From assembly GCA_032629725.1 (NCBI GenBank), contig JAFEVB010000002.1, forward strand, positions 2,728,001-2,792,000: DNA of 64,000 nucleotides, given 5' to 3'. This document shows positions 43,475-54,506 of this stretch, in pieces. Numbering within the stretch: position 1 is the stretch's first letter; the number at the start of each line of letters is the position of its first letter. The DNA is from Gremmenia infestans (lineage: Eukaryota > Ascomycota > Leotiomycetes > Helotiales > Hamatocanthoscyphaceae). The notes under the pieces are model-generated. The model was given only the letters and a program-made list of their open reading frames with translations, was not told the origin of the DNA and did no database searches. The position numbers and the translations under genes were made by a program.

Positions 43475-44047
43475 TCACTTGTTTTCCAAAAGCAGCTTCT
43501 CTTCATCTGTGGCAGCATTCCCCTTCGACGCTTGCAGAATCTTCCAGTCACCGTGCTCCAACTCCTTTTGGAGCTCCTTATTCTCCTTTCTAAGTTGCTC
43601 TATCATTACATCGCGCTGCTTGAGAACCTCACCCAACTGCTCGAATTCTTTTTTCAGCTTCTTCACCGTCCAATCGAGCTGCTGATTCAGCAAGTCCAGT
43701 TCTTCGATAATAACCGGGGCCGTTTTTGTGGTTTTCTGTACATCCTTTTCAGGGTCAATCGATCTCAATCTGGTTCTTTCGCTCTCGACGAGCTCTTTCC
43801 ACTTCGTGCTTTCCTCTTTGGCATCCTGATACTCTTTCTCGAGTCGCTCTTTCATTTGTAAGACGCTACAAAGCTTCTGCATGAGTTCCTCACGGTCCGA
43901 GGAGGGAGATGGTGTCACACGTAGCCATTGTGATTGGGACATCTGCTTATTTCCGCTGGACAAAGTTGCTTGTTGATGTGGGGTATTGCCAGTGTTTGAT
44001 ATGATGTCCTTCGACGAGCTTTCTGGTTTGTTGCTTGTGTCGCACAT
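43475..44047 (-). CDS. Coiled-coil protein (array member 3)
   Basis: Single open frame, 190 aa. It has a Ser/Thr/Asn-rich N-terminus (MCDTSNKPESSSKDIISN), then about 135 residues of heptad-rich sequence (MKERLEKEYQDAKEESTKW; DLLNQQLDWTVKKLKKEFEQ; MIEQLRKENKELQKELEHG) and a short acidic/basic end. Its start MCDTSNK resembles the MCKKNDK of member 2. No enzymatic motif is present. It could bind another coiled coil of the array. Confidence 0.6.
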   Translation of the reverse strand: MCDTSNKPESSSKDIISNTGNTPHQQATLSSGNKQMSQSQWLRVTPSPSSDREELMQKLCSVLQMKERLEKEYQDAKEESTKWKELVESERTRLRSIDPEKDVQKTTKTAPVIIEELDLLNQQLDWTVKKLKKEFEQLGEVLKQRDVMIEQLRKENKELQKELEHGDWKILQASKGNAATDEEKLLLENK

Positions 44048-44444
44048 TCTGAAAATCGAATGTTGGAATTAGTAAGTCGAGCTACTGATGGGTGTTTTTG
44101 TTACCCAACGGAAGTACAAGACATGGGGAGAGAAGGAGCCAATTAATACTTCTGAGAACCCTTCATCATACAAAATAGCAAGCGCCATCCACTGATTGCA
44201 CGAATACAAATGGGTCATTCATGAATCATGTTGGGGAATTTGACATGCAGCTCGTTGTCTAAAACAGCAAGCTCAGCTGTCTTGTTTGCATCACTGGGTT
44301 GTTATACATTCATCAAGCCCAAGGTAAAGAGCCGGGCCCATTGCATCTATCAAGCGATTGATCTATTTAAGTATCATTAAAAGTTGTTGCAAATTAGCTA
44401 CTTGTCTACTCCCCGCTACTAATCTTACCCAACAAAGCCAACGC

Positions 44445-44810
44445 TCATTTACCTTGCTCCTCCTTCAAATCTTGCAGCTCCTCTTCGTAGCCCCGAAGCT
44501 CCTGTTCCTGCCATTCGAATTCCCTCTCGACCTTATTTTTCTCCGTCTCCATTGTTTGTATCCGCCCTTTGGTCTGCGCAAGTTTCCATTGGACATCCTG
44601 GAAGCCATCCTTGTATTCTTTCAGTGCGTTTCTTAGTTCAATACACTCTTGTTGGGCGGCTCTACACTGTTTCTTGGGGCACGCGGGTTTCAATTGGGGT
44701 TTATGTAGGGCTTGCGCGAGACCAGATCCTACGGAAGGGGCCCGGGAGACAATGTCAGTTGGATCGGCTGTGATCAAGGAATTCGCTGATTCGATTTTGT
44801 CGGACATCAT
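44445..44810 (-). CDS. Coiled-coil protein (array member 4)
   Basis: Single open frame, 121 aa, starting MMSDKIESANSLITADP. A short Cys/Lys patch (ACPKKQC) follows, then a long coiled coil (AAQQECIELRNALKEYKDG; KGRIQTMETEKNKVEREFEW; EQELRGYEEELQDLKEEQGK). Same strand and same plan as its neighbours. Not recognised. Confidence 0.58.
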   Translation of the reverse strand: MMSDKIESANSLITADPTDIVSRAPSVGSGLAQALHKPQLKPACPKKQCRAAQQECIELRNALKEYKDGFQDVQWKLAQTKGRIQTMETEKNKVEREFEWQEQELRGYEEELQDLKEEQGK

Positions 44811-45214
44811 TGCTTGCTCAAAGTCTGGGTGTCAAGCCGGAAGTTTTGGTGATTTTGGTACGAAGATTAGGGAGATATTTGGGCAATTTGTTTGTATTTA
44901 TACGTCATGCTGCTGGTTTGTAAAAGTAAGTTGTTGGTCATAGAATATTCACAAACAAGTGTCTCACTGTAATCACAATTCAAAACAACTGGCAGGGCAC
45001 GTATGGCGACTCATCTCATAGCTCGAAATGTCGAGCTTCAGCTAGGAGTCAGACAGGGTTGCTGGCCAGTAGCCACTACATCTCCATCTGTTTTGTGGAT
45101 TTTTACAGATTGGTCACTTCAACAGCTACATCTCCATGCAGTGCTTCATTCTTATCCTAAGCCACGTAGCAAATCCTGCAATGAATTTTAAGGAATGATT
45201 TAAGACTGGCTGCG

Positions 45215-45466
45215 TCATTTTGCCGAAACACTCTGTTTTGTGAGATTTTCTGGACTTTCTAACCATCTCATCCCCATCTCTTTTGCCATAGCCTGGTGTT
45301 GCGCAGCTAGTGCCTGTGTCATCTTTGTTGAGAGCGTAATTCTATATTGGAGATCATGTCAGTCTCGTTTTTGCTCCTGGACAGTCTGCCTAACCTGCGC
45401 TACCTGATCTTGGAGCTTCGTCGGGCTTCTTTTACTGTTTTTGTTCTGGACCGTATCGCCGTCCAT
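45215..45466 (-). CDS. Possible fifth small array gene
   Basis: ATG at 45466 (MDGDTVQNKNSKRSPTKLQD), followed by QVAQ and a GTTAGG donor. An AAAG acceptor before an ATG gives MTQALAAQHQAMAKEMGMRW and a stop at 45215. The joined product would be about 58 aa, Gln/Lys-rich like the rest. The splice sites are weak and a relic is equally possible. Confidence 0.3.
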
Positions 45467-45529
45467 GGGGAGCATTAAGTGTGGAACTGAGGCACCACAA
45501 ACGCCAAAAAGGATATGAGACTAAGCCCA

Positions 45530-46088
45530 TTATCGGCGAAGTAAAGCGTATCGCTGGGATGGAGGTAAGGACTTGACCGGCTCGGCGTACTGTTTAGATC
45601 GAGTCGAATGGTATAGAGTTTCTAACGAAGATGAGTGGTTAGCCCGATTTGATACAACTCCTGAGAATACCACAATATGAAATACATCTGGGACATAGTT
45701 AGTTATACCAGTGCGATAGCATGATTCGGCGCTGATATACAGAATAATTGGCTGTAGCATTTTCCACGCGAGTGCATTCTCATATACTGGATCCGTCCTA
45801 ATCCAAAATCTCTTGTCACCATATTCCCTAGCCCTCATAGACACGCCATTGACCTCGAAGAAGAACTCAAAGACCATGGTCCTTTCTTCTTCCACCATAA
45901 AGTTCCCGATCATGACTCGGATCTCGGGAGGAAGTTCGCGGAAGAGCGTGAATTCGGTGAGAGGCTCTCGAATAAGGGTTTTCGTCTGCAGGCGGACACT
46001 GCGTAGGATTTGGAGTGGACTTCTTAGTTTGGATTGGAAGGAGAAAATCCATGAGAGATCGAGGTTGAAGAATTGCAGTATCGGACGT
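45530..46088 (-). pseudogene. 2EXR-domain protein, probably decayed or with unseen first exon
   Basis: One minus-strand frame reads LTEFTLFRELPPEIRVMIGN and later QPIILYISAESCYRTGI, matching the fungal 2EXR pattern (F..F..LPPEIR..I ... PxxLxISxESR). The frame is open from 46088 to 45530 but has no ATG before the domain; the first in-frame ATG falls inside it (MIGNFM), and a TAG lies just upstream of 46088. Either an upstream exon exists that I cannot place or this is a relic. 2EXR proteins are numerous in filamentous fungi and of unknown function. Confidence 0.5.
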
Positions 46089-46634
46089 TCTTTCTATTTC
46101 TATATAGCTGGCGCGATCAACTTTGCGCTAGCGTCTAAAACCTCATTCGAATAGGTAATCGTCCTAGAATATTTAAATTTCCAATGTTGGCTGCCAAGAT
46201 TCAAGGAATCTGGCTTACTTATGTCGCAGATTCAATACACAATCCTAAGAAGTCATTCGCTGGCTCCATATTACCATACATTGGTCTTATATTCTAATAT
46301 CCTAATCGTCGAAATGTAATTTTGTCTAACTTCATTATTCTGTCTTATCTACTTGTTAGATTTGACTTCATTGCTCCAAAACCTGCTTAACCTGTGTTTT
46401 CAACAAACAAGGAGAAAGTGTGAAGACAGTGAAGCATAGTCTCGGCGTTTGAGGGCTGATTCCCAATGCAGTTGTATGAGCTATCATGGACATTAGTGAA
46501 ATGGTTCTGCATTGCTAAGTATACCTAAGCCTGGCAAAGGGCAGACGTGAAGATCGTCAAGGTTTCTTCTCCTCTGGAACATCTACAACATTTGCGAATC
46601 GTTGAGCTCATTTACTTATCATGAACTTGGAAGC
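46089..46634. other. Spacer
   Basis: AT-rich; no gene was recognised. Confidence 0.5.
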
Positions 46635-47642
46635 CTAAAGTGACATCAGGGCCACAGCTTTGAACATGTCTGTGGCAATTGGACCGCCCTCCCACAGAAT
46701 TTTCATGAAACGGTTATCAAGAGACAAAGTCACCGCATTGAACTTCAAAAACTGGCACACTAAACTTCTCAAGCCTCTAATACCTTCATCGTGGTCTGCC
46801 CCTTCGACTTCCTCCGAATATGCATATCTCGTAAGTGCGAGGATATCGTCAACACTCTCGTTATTGATTTGAAATGCACACAGTGTCTTGTGCAGCTTGT
46901 ATAGAGCCAATGACTTCAATGAATCAATAAGCCAAAGGTCCCCTAAGACGTACAGTGAGGCGTGACCAAGGAAGACGTTGGAATAGTCTTGATTCTGATT
47001 GAACTCCTCACTAGGCTCGTAGCTTTTATGATAATTATCACGCGAAGCTGACAGTGGGAAGGACAAAGACTGGAAATTCAAAATCGTCGTTTTTGGGGGC
47101 TTTGCCTTCTTTCCCTTGTGCTTCCTTGGGATTCCCCAGCCGCTTTCCTCCCACTCGATATCGGGTGTCACAGGATCCCAAAGGTCTGGCGCTGGCGGTG
47201 ACGATGGTGTCGGCACATTCACCTCTCCGAGTCCGCTGGAAGTATCTACTGGAGCGCCGTCGATAATCTCCTCTTTCGCAACCCGTATTTCCGTCTTGGG
47301 TATAGAGTAATCGCCAGTGTAGGCAAACTGAGCAAACATTTCGAACGTCTCTTTGTTCACATCGTCCCACTTTGTGGACGCAGTTTGGGACTCTGCCATG
47401 CCTCCTCTCATGAGGTTATAGAGCGGTTCGGAAAGGGCTGCAAATGCTTCTTCGTGGACATGGAACTCGGTTGGGCTGCCGTCACTCTTTTCTCCGACAG
47501 TGAACTTGAAGAGTCTGGAGTTGAGGATTCTAGAAATCGATCAGTAAGGTTCTTGGGTATAGAATTCTATCTAGTCTGGGGCAGACTAGCCGGGATAAAG
47601 CCATATGCGAATCAGGACATACTGTTGAAATGATGGTGGCAT
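46635..47642 (-). CDS. BTB/POZ domain protein
   Basis: Exons 47642-47623 and 47529-46635 (304 aa). The 20-nt first exon (MPPSFQ) joins through a 93-nt intron to QILNSRLFKFTVGEKSDG, then TEFHVHEEAFAALSEPLYNL and FEMFAQFAYTGDY, the usual fungal BTB strands and helices. A Pro/Asp-rich insert (about residues 110-170) separates these from the C-terminal BACK-like helices (SNVFLGHASLYVLGDLW; LYKLHKTLC; DILALTRYAYSEE). Fungal proteins of this kind are thought to be Cullin-3 adaptors or scaffolds; partners are unknown. A very common lineage-expanded family. Confidence 0.83.
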
Positions 47643-48362
47643 CTTTGCTGATAGCTTTTAGTTCTTTACTATAGATATTACTTTGTTTGCAGGTTGGAGA
47701 TGATGATTTTAACAACAATCATGAAATGCTGAGGTTGGAAACTGTGAAGTGGTGAAGTGGCTTGCAGATGCAAGGTTAGAACTCCACTGATACTACTGGT
47801 CACACATATGCCAGATGCCGAATGTGTAACCTCATACAGGACGCCCCGACAAAAATCCCCGAATCATCGAGCCGCTGCCAAAGACTCGGCATTTATGCTT
47901 CAGTGCCTCCTACGGGGTCGAAATTAGGACACCTTCCTGCGTTTGGGGCAAGATCAAGCTTTGATTTAGCACTATCGTTTACAACTGAAACTATTCAAAA
48001 GGCTGTGGCTTTTCCTCCCATATGGGCGTGGTTTGACCCGTGCCAACACCTCGCAATGCAACCATCCGTCTGATATGCAGAGCATCCCTTCAAACCAATG
48101 CATAAAAGGCACTGTACAGTTTCTGAAAAGCAAGAAATATTCAGAGAAAGAGGAACAGAATCTGCAAGACATAAAGGAGTTTAGAGGATGAAGTGCGGTG
48201 AAAGTATCTAAAAATCCACCGCATACTTACGGGAGGATTTCTCAAGAGGTATGTGTATTATATTGTATATACAGAAACCATCACAAATGCCTATGGCTAT
48301 AGTCCTTATGTCCCATTACCCTATCTATAAAAGCTCCCAAGCCCCCCAAACCCAATTTACTA
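47643..48362. other. Spacer: BTB promoter / PIG-L 3' end
   Basis: No gene is seen. Confidence 0.5.
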
Positions 48363-49357
48363 TTATTTCCCTGTAACCTTCTCCAGTCTCAAATCATTAA
48401 TTACCATGTACCGACTCAGCCCAATCCATCCCCACCGGAACCACCTCATCTGGCTCTTGTGCGCATCAGTCATCGCCTTCTGTGCAATCCTCACTTCCTG
48501 GGGGGCACTTAAGAAGAGAAGTGGAGATGGATGGTCTCCCATCTGCTTCTTGCTAATTGCCATGCCTAGCATACTCGATATGCCATCCAGGAAACTGGTG
48601 TATTTTCGGAATATCGAGATAGTGCTTAGGGTATACAGGTCGACAGGACATTGCCAGCCGGGCCTGTTATGTATAAGACTGCCAATAAAATGTCTCGCGC
48701 CATGGAAGAGGGATATATGGTTTGGGTGGGAGGATATGCCACAGGAGTCAAATGTTATGAGAACATCGATTGTGGCAGTAGGTTGGTCGGAGGATTTCTT
48801 GGTCATTGGTTTCGAGAGGTTTGGCGCGAAGGCAGAGGAGAGGAGCGAGGAAATCTTGACCTTGTCCCATGTTGCGGTCATGGAGTCTGGGAATTCGCTG
48901 CAGGTTCTATATTAGCCTCGTGTCGCAAGTAGAATTGAGAGGCAATACTCACGGAGATTCCACCACGAACACGTCGTCCTCCTTCCGTAGACCCAGTTGC
49001 ATCCCACTCTTGATCAACTCCTTCTTCCTGATTTCTCCAAGTCCATCTGCATCTCCTGCGAAGCCATTAGTCCTGTCGCACGCGACTTCCCGATCCATGT
49101 GTTCAAGATGCGCCAATGGCTACCAGGAAGTACGTACCACTACTCAGACACAGGATCTTGACATGATTCCCCAGACTTGGTTCTGTGAGCGCCAGCACCG
49201 TTGGCGCAAAGAACATAGCCTCGTCATCGGGATGCGCGATCAACAAACAGATGCGCTTGTTCCTAAGTTTCGGGAAACGCGAGCGTGTCACCGAGACGGT
49301 ATACAGCCAGGCCACGACTGCGAGAATTGGCACGGCGAAGAGGGTGAACCATAGCAT
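48363..49357 (-). CDS. GPI12: N-acetylglucosaminyl-phosphatidylinositol de-N-acetylase (PIG-L / Gpi12)
   Basis: Exons 49357-49138, 49055-48953, 48897-48363 (285 aa). The N-terminal membrane anchor is MLWFTLFAVPILAVVAWLY. The zinc-deacetylase motif AHPDDEAMFFAP follows (about residues 38-49), then KILCLSSGDADGLGEIRKKE across intron 1 and the second metal motif SSHPNHISLFHG. The enzyme removes acetate from GlcNAc-PI on the cytosolic face of the ER, the second step of GPI-anchor synthesis. An open frame continues upstream to 49459, but it starts with GTG; the first ATG gives the expected membrane anchor, so I chose it. The conserved order and length fit an intact housekeeping gene. Confidence 0.9.
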
Positions 49358-49821
49358 GTTGAAATTTGTGCGGGCAGGAAGGAAGAGGAATGTGGAAGAG
49401 GGGAGTGTGAGGGGAGAATCGCGTCCATGATAAGAGGCGGGCGGGATAGGAGATGCCACCTTGCGACTTTTATGGAGAAATTTCCCAGAGATGCCAGCGT
49501 TATGTGGTATGTGGCTCTACATTTGCATTATGCCGGCCCGCTGCCTACTGTAAGAGACTAAGAGTAGGTCCCCCCACCCCTCTGTACTAGGGAAATTGAC
49601 AGCCCAGGGGTCTGCTGCAGCGTGCATTGCATTGCCGGAAGGATCAAGACGCCCGCTGGCTGGGGAACATAACCTTAATTTGAGCTTCAACATTTGGATT
49701 TCGTGTATGGAGTGTGGTTTGTCTGTCTTGCGGATCTCGGTTGCCACAGGAAAAGAAAGAAAGAAAAAACGAAAGAGAAACAACAATATTCAGCCTCAAG
49801 GCTCCGATATCAACAGCAACC
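49358..49821. promoter_or_regulatory. Divergent promoter: PIG-L / DUF7719-like gene
   Basis: 464 bp between two start codons on opposite strands. A purine-rich run (GAAAGAAAGAAAAAACG) lies at about 49753-49770 just before the right-hand gene. Specific sites are not identifiable. Confidence 0.45.
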
Positions 49822-50501
49822 ATGGCACGAAACCGCAAAGAAAAGGATCCTAAGATCAAGTTGAAGCAGCCTGATCGATCAGGACCGGATCCGTCACAGG
49901 AGACACTCCTCCAACTGGCAGATCAGCATGGGCTTCTGAATATCCCCCAGGCTGTTGGGAATGACAAGGCTGAATCGGCAGAGGACGAAGAACCCCTCAT
50001 CGGAAGGCTGCCAGAGTCAATATTCTGGAGTGTCAGTCTCACCATGCTACACTTTACCATGGATGTTTTGGTTGCACGTCAATTTGCTGTCGAGATGGAG
50101 TGGGACAACTTGATGACTAGGTCTGCCCAGGCTTTTCCAGGTACGCTCTTCCGATTCAACTTTGGTGGAATTTATACTAATGTATATTTCTACAAATAGT
50201 ATTCCTCTTTCTCATCTATTCCCTACATCCCCACCCGTCGCCGCCAGTCCTCCTCCCGCGTCTACCACCACAAATACAGCATATCCTTCACCAGATTTTC
50301 TTCTTTATAGGCAGTATATCTGCCGGAAGCTATCTCATACATATCACAAACACGTATGACTATTACGCGGTCATGAAACAAGCTCCTCCGATGGGATGTC
50401 TTTGGATCTGGGCCGTCATTGAGCTCGATTTGGTGTGGGCGTGTGGGAGTTTGCTTTGTTGTATTGCTTTCCTGAAATTAGGAAATTACAATTTCCTGTA
50501 A
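49822..50501 (+). CDS. Conserved fungal membrane protein (DUF7719-like)
   Basis: Exons 49822-50140 and 50200-50501 (206 aa). The N-terminus is Lys-rich and cytosolic (MARNRKEKDPKIKLKQPD). Then come a first helix around SLTMLHFTMDVLVARQFAV, a Pro-rich loop (LHPHPSPPVLLPRLPPQ) and helices IFFFIGSISAGSYLIHI and LWIWAVIELDLVWACGSLL. The block YAVMKQAPPMGCLW is the strongest family mark. I take it to be the fungal family now called DUF7719; function unknown. In-frame ATGs continue upstream to 49714, but that stretch looks like leader. The stop codon lies 2 nt from the end of the next, opposite gene. Confidence 0.72.
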
Positions 50502-50503
50502 TA

Positions 50504-51435
50504 TCATATAGAAGGAATCCGATGGTATGATGCTGCGACTGAAGGTTTCCGTCTGGGTGAAGCTAATGGCGATTCCAGTTCAGCTGACTCTTGTTGTACT
50601 GGATCCAAGTTCTCCAACTCTGAAATAGTAGACCGTTGTCTCGTAGGGCTCTGATGATTCCCGTGCTTGGGATTCTGGGCATCTTCGTCCACTCGAGACC
50701 GGTGCATAATCCGGTAGATGAGATCCTCAAGCTTATCCAGCTTCTCGTTTTGAGCATGAACAGTGGTCTCTAAACTCTCCATTCGCTTCCGTTCACTCTC
50801 CTCCCTCTTCCTAGCCCGAGACTCCTGATGCCTCACCCTCCTTTGAACCAATTAGCACATATCACGTGAAACATTAAATGTCCAAAGTAAGTAGAAAGGG
50901 CAACCTACGAATTAATCATACTCATCTGCGCAAACAACACCCTATTCCCCAACGCATCCCTCTGCCTCACTAACTCCATTGCCTTCGCCCTCACCGGCAA
51001 CCAACTCATAGCAATATCTGTTCTGCCTCTGAACCTGCTAGGAACAAATGCCCAAACGCCTCCTCGCCCATCTTCGTCTGATTGCTTACTAGCTGCGATT
51101 TCAGCCTCGGTCAAAAGCTCCAGTAATCTCTCCTCGAGCTTCCCCAACTGGTCCATCACAAACGTGTACATCTCGTGCTCTATGCCTCCTGTTCTATCCC
51201 CACTTTCATTTTCACTTGCTAAAGAGGGGGAAGAAGAAACGAGATCTTGCATCCAGGTTGATTCGGTCTTGTACCATGATAGGGAAGCTTTTACTTGGAA
51301 ATACTCAGAGTCTGCGTTGCGGAGGTAGGTGATGCGGACGTAGCAGGCGGCGAGGATGGCGACGACAAAGGTGAGTATTCCGGCTATAGAAGCTGTTACG
51401 GATAGTGGGGAGTCGTTTTGATATGCATAGGTCAT
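50504..51435 (-). CDS. Single-pass membrane protein with C-terminal coiled coil
   Basis: Exons 51435-50909 and 50840-50504 (287 aa). One N-terminal transmembrane helix (VTASIAGILTFVVAILAACY, residues 13-32) is followed by a charged domain (VMDQLGKLEERLLELLTEAE) and an Arg/Glu-rich coiled coil (RARKREESERKRMESLET; VHAQNEKLDKLEDLIYRIM). A Ser-rich, probably phosphorylated tail ends the protein. The intron runs 50841-50908 (donor GTAGGT, branch GCTAATT, acceptor AAAG). Not recognised; it looks like a tethering or scaffold protein of an internal membrane. Confidence 0.65.
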
Positions 51436-52463
51436 GATGGGTGGAATGGAGTTTGATAGGGGGAGCGAAGCCCCTGACTTGGATTATTGGCGAGGTCTTG
51501 GGAGGGACAAGCCCAAGAGTTTGTGGGGTTCACCTTGAGTTCCTTCTTCAGAGTTCATGTGAAGCCTGTTATAAATAGATATACAAGTATATATTCGAGT
51601 AATCGTGACCCAGTAATTGACATAAAAACAACGCAAGAATATTATCGGTCTTGGAAGATGCAAGGTACAAGCCACATTTCACTACCTAGTCTTAAACGGG
51701 CTATGCGTGGCCCCTGTTACCAAACTTTGCCCCACGTGGAGTTTATCCCTCCATGTTTTGAAGATTATTATCTTTACATTTTCGTGGGGCAATCTAAACT
51801 TAGCCATTCTTCTGAAAATAAGCTATTTAGTTGTTTACTTAGTGGTGAAAGAGCTCAGAAAAATACTGCAACTTTATAGAGATGCTTGCTAACCTAATGT
51901 CTTAGATTTTAGTCTTTGACTTTGGAATTCTCTTTCTCATTAACCTATACTCCTTTCAAAAAGCGTTGTAAAAAGCATTTAGTAATTGGACACAGGATCG
52001 CAAACATCAGTCCCTCTTGCATCTTCTTGTTCTTTCATTGGTCAACCACCTAGAATTCCCGTCGCCGCCATGAAAATACAACGCTAGGTGCCCCTGAAGT
52101 TTAGCGATAGCTACTAAGTCAGGTAGCGGCTTACCTACTATAGCCCCAGTGAAGAGCAAGCGTATCTCAATCATATAATCGGTATGGAATCAAAAGCACC
52201 ATATTTAAGGTTTTAAGAGGATTCAAACCACGAGGGCCAATTCACCACTCACCCTACTAAGTCAATTTGCAATTCACACAAAGTTCCAGCTTCGGCAATA
52301 GGTAGCAGCTACCCCGCCTCCGCACTTAGTCTAGGGTATATCCGTACGTAGTATTAGCTTGCGGGGATCATTTAACCGCATCCTTGAAATTATATTAATA
52401 TCTCGTGGCCCCAAAAATATTCATAAAACCAGAAGACAGCTATTGCACAAAGTGAAAGCAAAG
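51436..52463. other. Intergenic spacer / transporter promoter
   Basis: About 1 kb with no gene. It is AT-rich around 51560-51980 and contains several TAGGTAGC/GGTAGCAG-like words (52128, 52302). Confidence 0.5.
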
Positions 52464-54323
52464 ATGGCCGCAGAAACAGCGACGATTTTCGACGTGGAAG
52501 AAAAAGGCCAAGAGGTGAGGAGGCACTTCTGATATACAAAAAGCGGGACAGGGCTAATCTGACGGTCTAGGGCGCCATCCACGAAGCCACTGTGATTGTT
52601 GAGGCGGACAAAAACGCCGTCAAGCGGAAAGCTTTGGTTTGGAAGCAGGACTTGCGGATCGTGCCGCTGTCAGCGGGAATCTACCTCCTGTGCTATCTGG
52701 ATCGATCGAATATTGGTATGGCGTTCTACTCACATAGGCAAAGCAAGTGTGTGTATAATTAATGTATTTCCGCGCGGTAGGGAACGCAAAGACTCTCAAT
52801 AAAAACACGCACGATGATTTACTTTCTGATACTGGCATGACTAACTTTCAATACATGTAAGTTTCTGTATAGCTCTAAAACAGACTTTCTGTGGCCTGAT
52901 ACAGAATAGCATCGCCCTTATGGTTTTCCTCATCGCCTATGCGATTTTTGAAGTCCCGTCCAACTACTTCCTCAAGAAACTCAGTCCCAGCAAGTGGATA
53001 GGATTTCTTATGATTTCCTGGGGCGCCGTCACCATGGGATTGGGCGGGACCAAGAGCTACGCGGCCGTTACTGGCGTACGGTTTCTGCTTGGGGTATTTG
53101 AAGCTGGACTGTTTCCCGGACTGGTCTATTACCTCACATTCTGGTACAGAATCGAAGAACGTTCCATTCGCGTGGCTTTTATTCTAGCTTCCGCAACCCT
53201 CGCCGGCGCGTTTGGCGGAGCTATTGCCTACGGTGTCGGTCATATGAATGGTACAAGTGGACTCTCTGCTTGGAGATGGCTGTTCATTCTTGAAGGCATC
53301 CCCTCCTGCCTAAGTTCGATTCTTGTCTTCTTCTTCTTGCCAGACTACCCTGAGACGGTGAATTGGTTAGATTCAGAGGAGAAGGAACTTGCGACAAAGA
53401 GACTGGCGACTGAGGGGTCACATGGACATGGAGAGGACCTGACCTGGAAGCAAGCAAAGGAGACCTTGACAGATTGGAGGTTATACGCTCATTATGCTGT
53501 GAGTCTTCTTGAATCTTCCGAAATCTGCGCTAATATGATTTAAATAGATCTATTTCGGCATCTCGGTTCCTTTCTCCAGTCTCTCACTTTTCACACCGAG
53601 TATTACCGCCGGGTTGGGATACAAAGATCTCAATGCTCAACTGTTCACCGTCCCACCCTATGCCGTGGCATACGTTGTAACCATTCTGGTATCTTGGTCC
53701 GCCGACCACTTCAATGCGTGATTTATCTCTCCTCCATATATTCATTGTTCTATTCAACTAACACAAATCAGACGAGCACTCCATTCCGCTGTCTTTGCCA
53801 CGATCGGTGCCGCCGGTTTCATGGGTTCTGCTCTTCTCCCAGCACATTCCTATAGTGTTCGTTGTTCCAGTTTGTTCTGCTTAATTTACCGTATCTAACA
53901 CTGCCACAGGCGCGTTATGGCTGCCTCATCGTGGCCGCATCAGGTGCATTTTCATGCATCCCACCCCTCCTTGGCTTCCTGTCCTCTAATATGTTCACGA
54001 CTGCCTCCGCAGGCTTGGCTATTGCTCTAAACATTAGTTTTGGAGCACCTGGACAGATTGCTGGTGTTTGGATCTACAAGGCCGATGAGGCTAAGATAGG
54101 GTATCCTACCGGTCATGTAAGTTGTCCTTCTCATTCTACTTGGCGTGTAAATATGGCTGCAGGATACGTCTCTAATTGCTTGCAGTGGACCAACGCCGGA
54201 CTTCTGTCTTTCGTAACTGTAGGCTGTGTATTGTTGAGACTGTGGTATGGGTGGATGAACCGAAAGATGATTAAAGCAGGAATAAACGAGGAGGTGGATG
54301 GCAGAAGATTGTTTAGATACTAG
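52464..54323 (+). CDS. MFS transporter, ACS family (TNA1-like)
   Basis: Eight exons: 52464-52514, 52571-52715, 52781-52856, 52910-53498, 53548-53717, 53772-53856, 53910-54116, 54186-54323 (486 aa). Typical features: DLRIVPLSAGIYLLCYLDRS then NIGNAK in helix 1, IFEVPSNYFLKKLSPSKW, GVRFLLGVFEAGLFPGLVY, WRWLFILEGIPS and FFLPDYPETVNWL. The C-terminal half is complete, with GHWTNAGLLSFVTVGCVL across the last intron. This is the nicotinate/allantoate-type proton symporter group; the cargo is not predictable. Intron 6 (53857-53909) has a GTTCGT donor. It is more distant from the transporter at 24168 than a tandem duplicate would be. Confidence 0.88.
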
Positions 54324-54506
54324 ACGAGAGCTTGGGAGCGGTGCTCGTGGTCATCTTTATAGCATACTTTGGATAGCCCTTGAAGCCTTTATCTCGCAAT
54401 AGAACTCCCCTAGCATGCTCTGACCACTAGATCCCAATGCCAATACGTACGACCATGTCATGAATCGTGAATCACTTCGCAAACGTTAAAGTAAAAATGA
54501 ACGCCC

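Noticed and set aside
49358..49459. N-terminal extension of PIG-L to 49459
   Set aside because: The extension begins at a GTG and precedes the membrane anchor that normally starts this protein; the ATG at 49357 fits the family.
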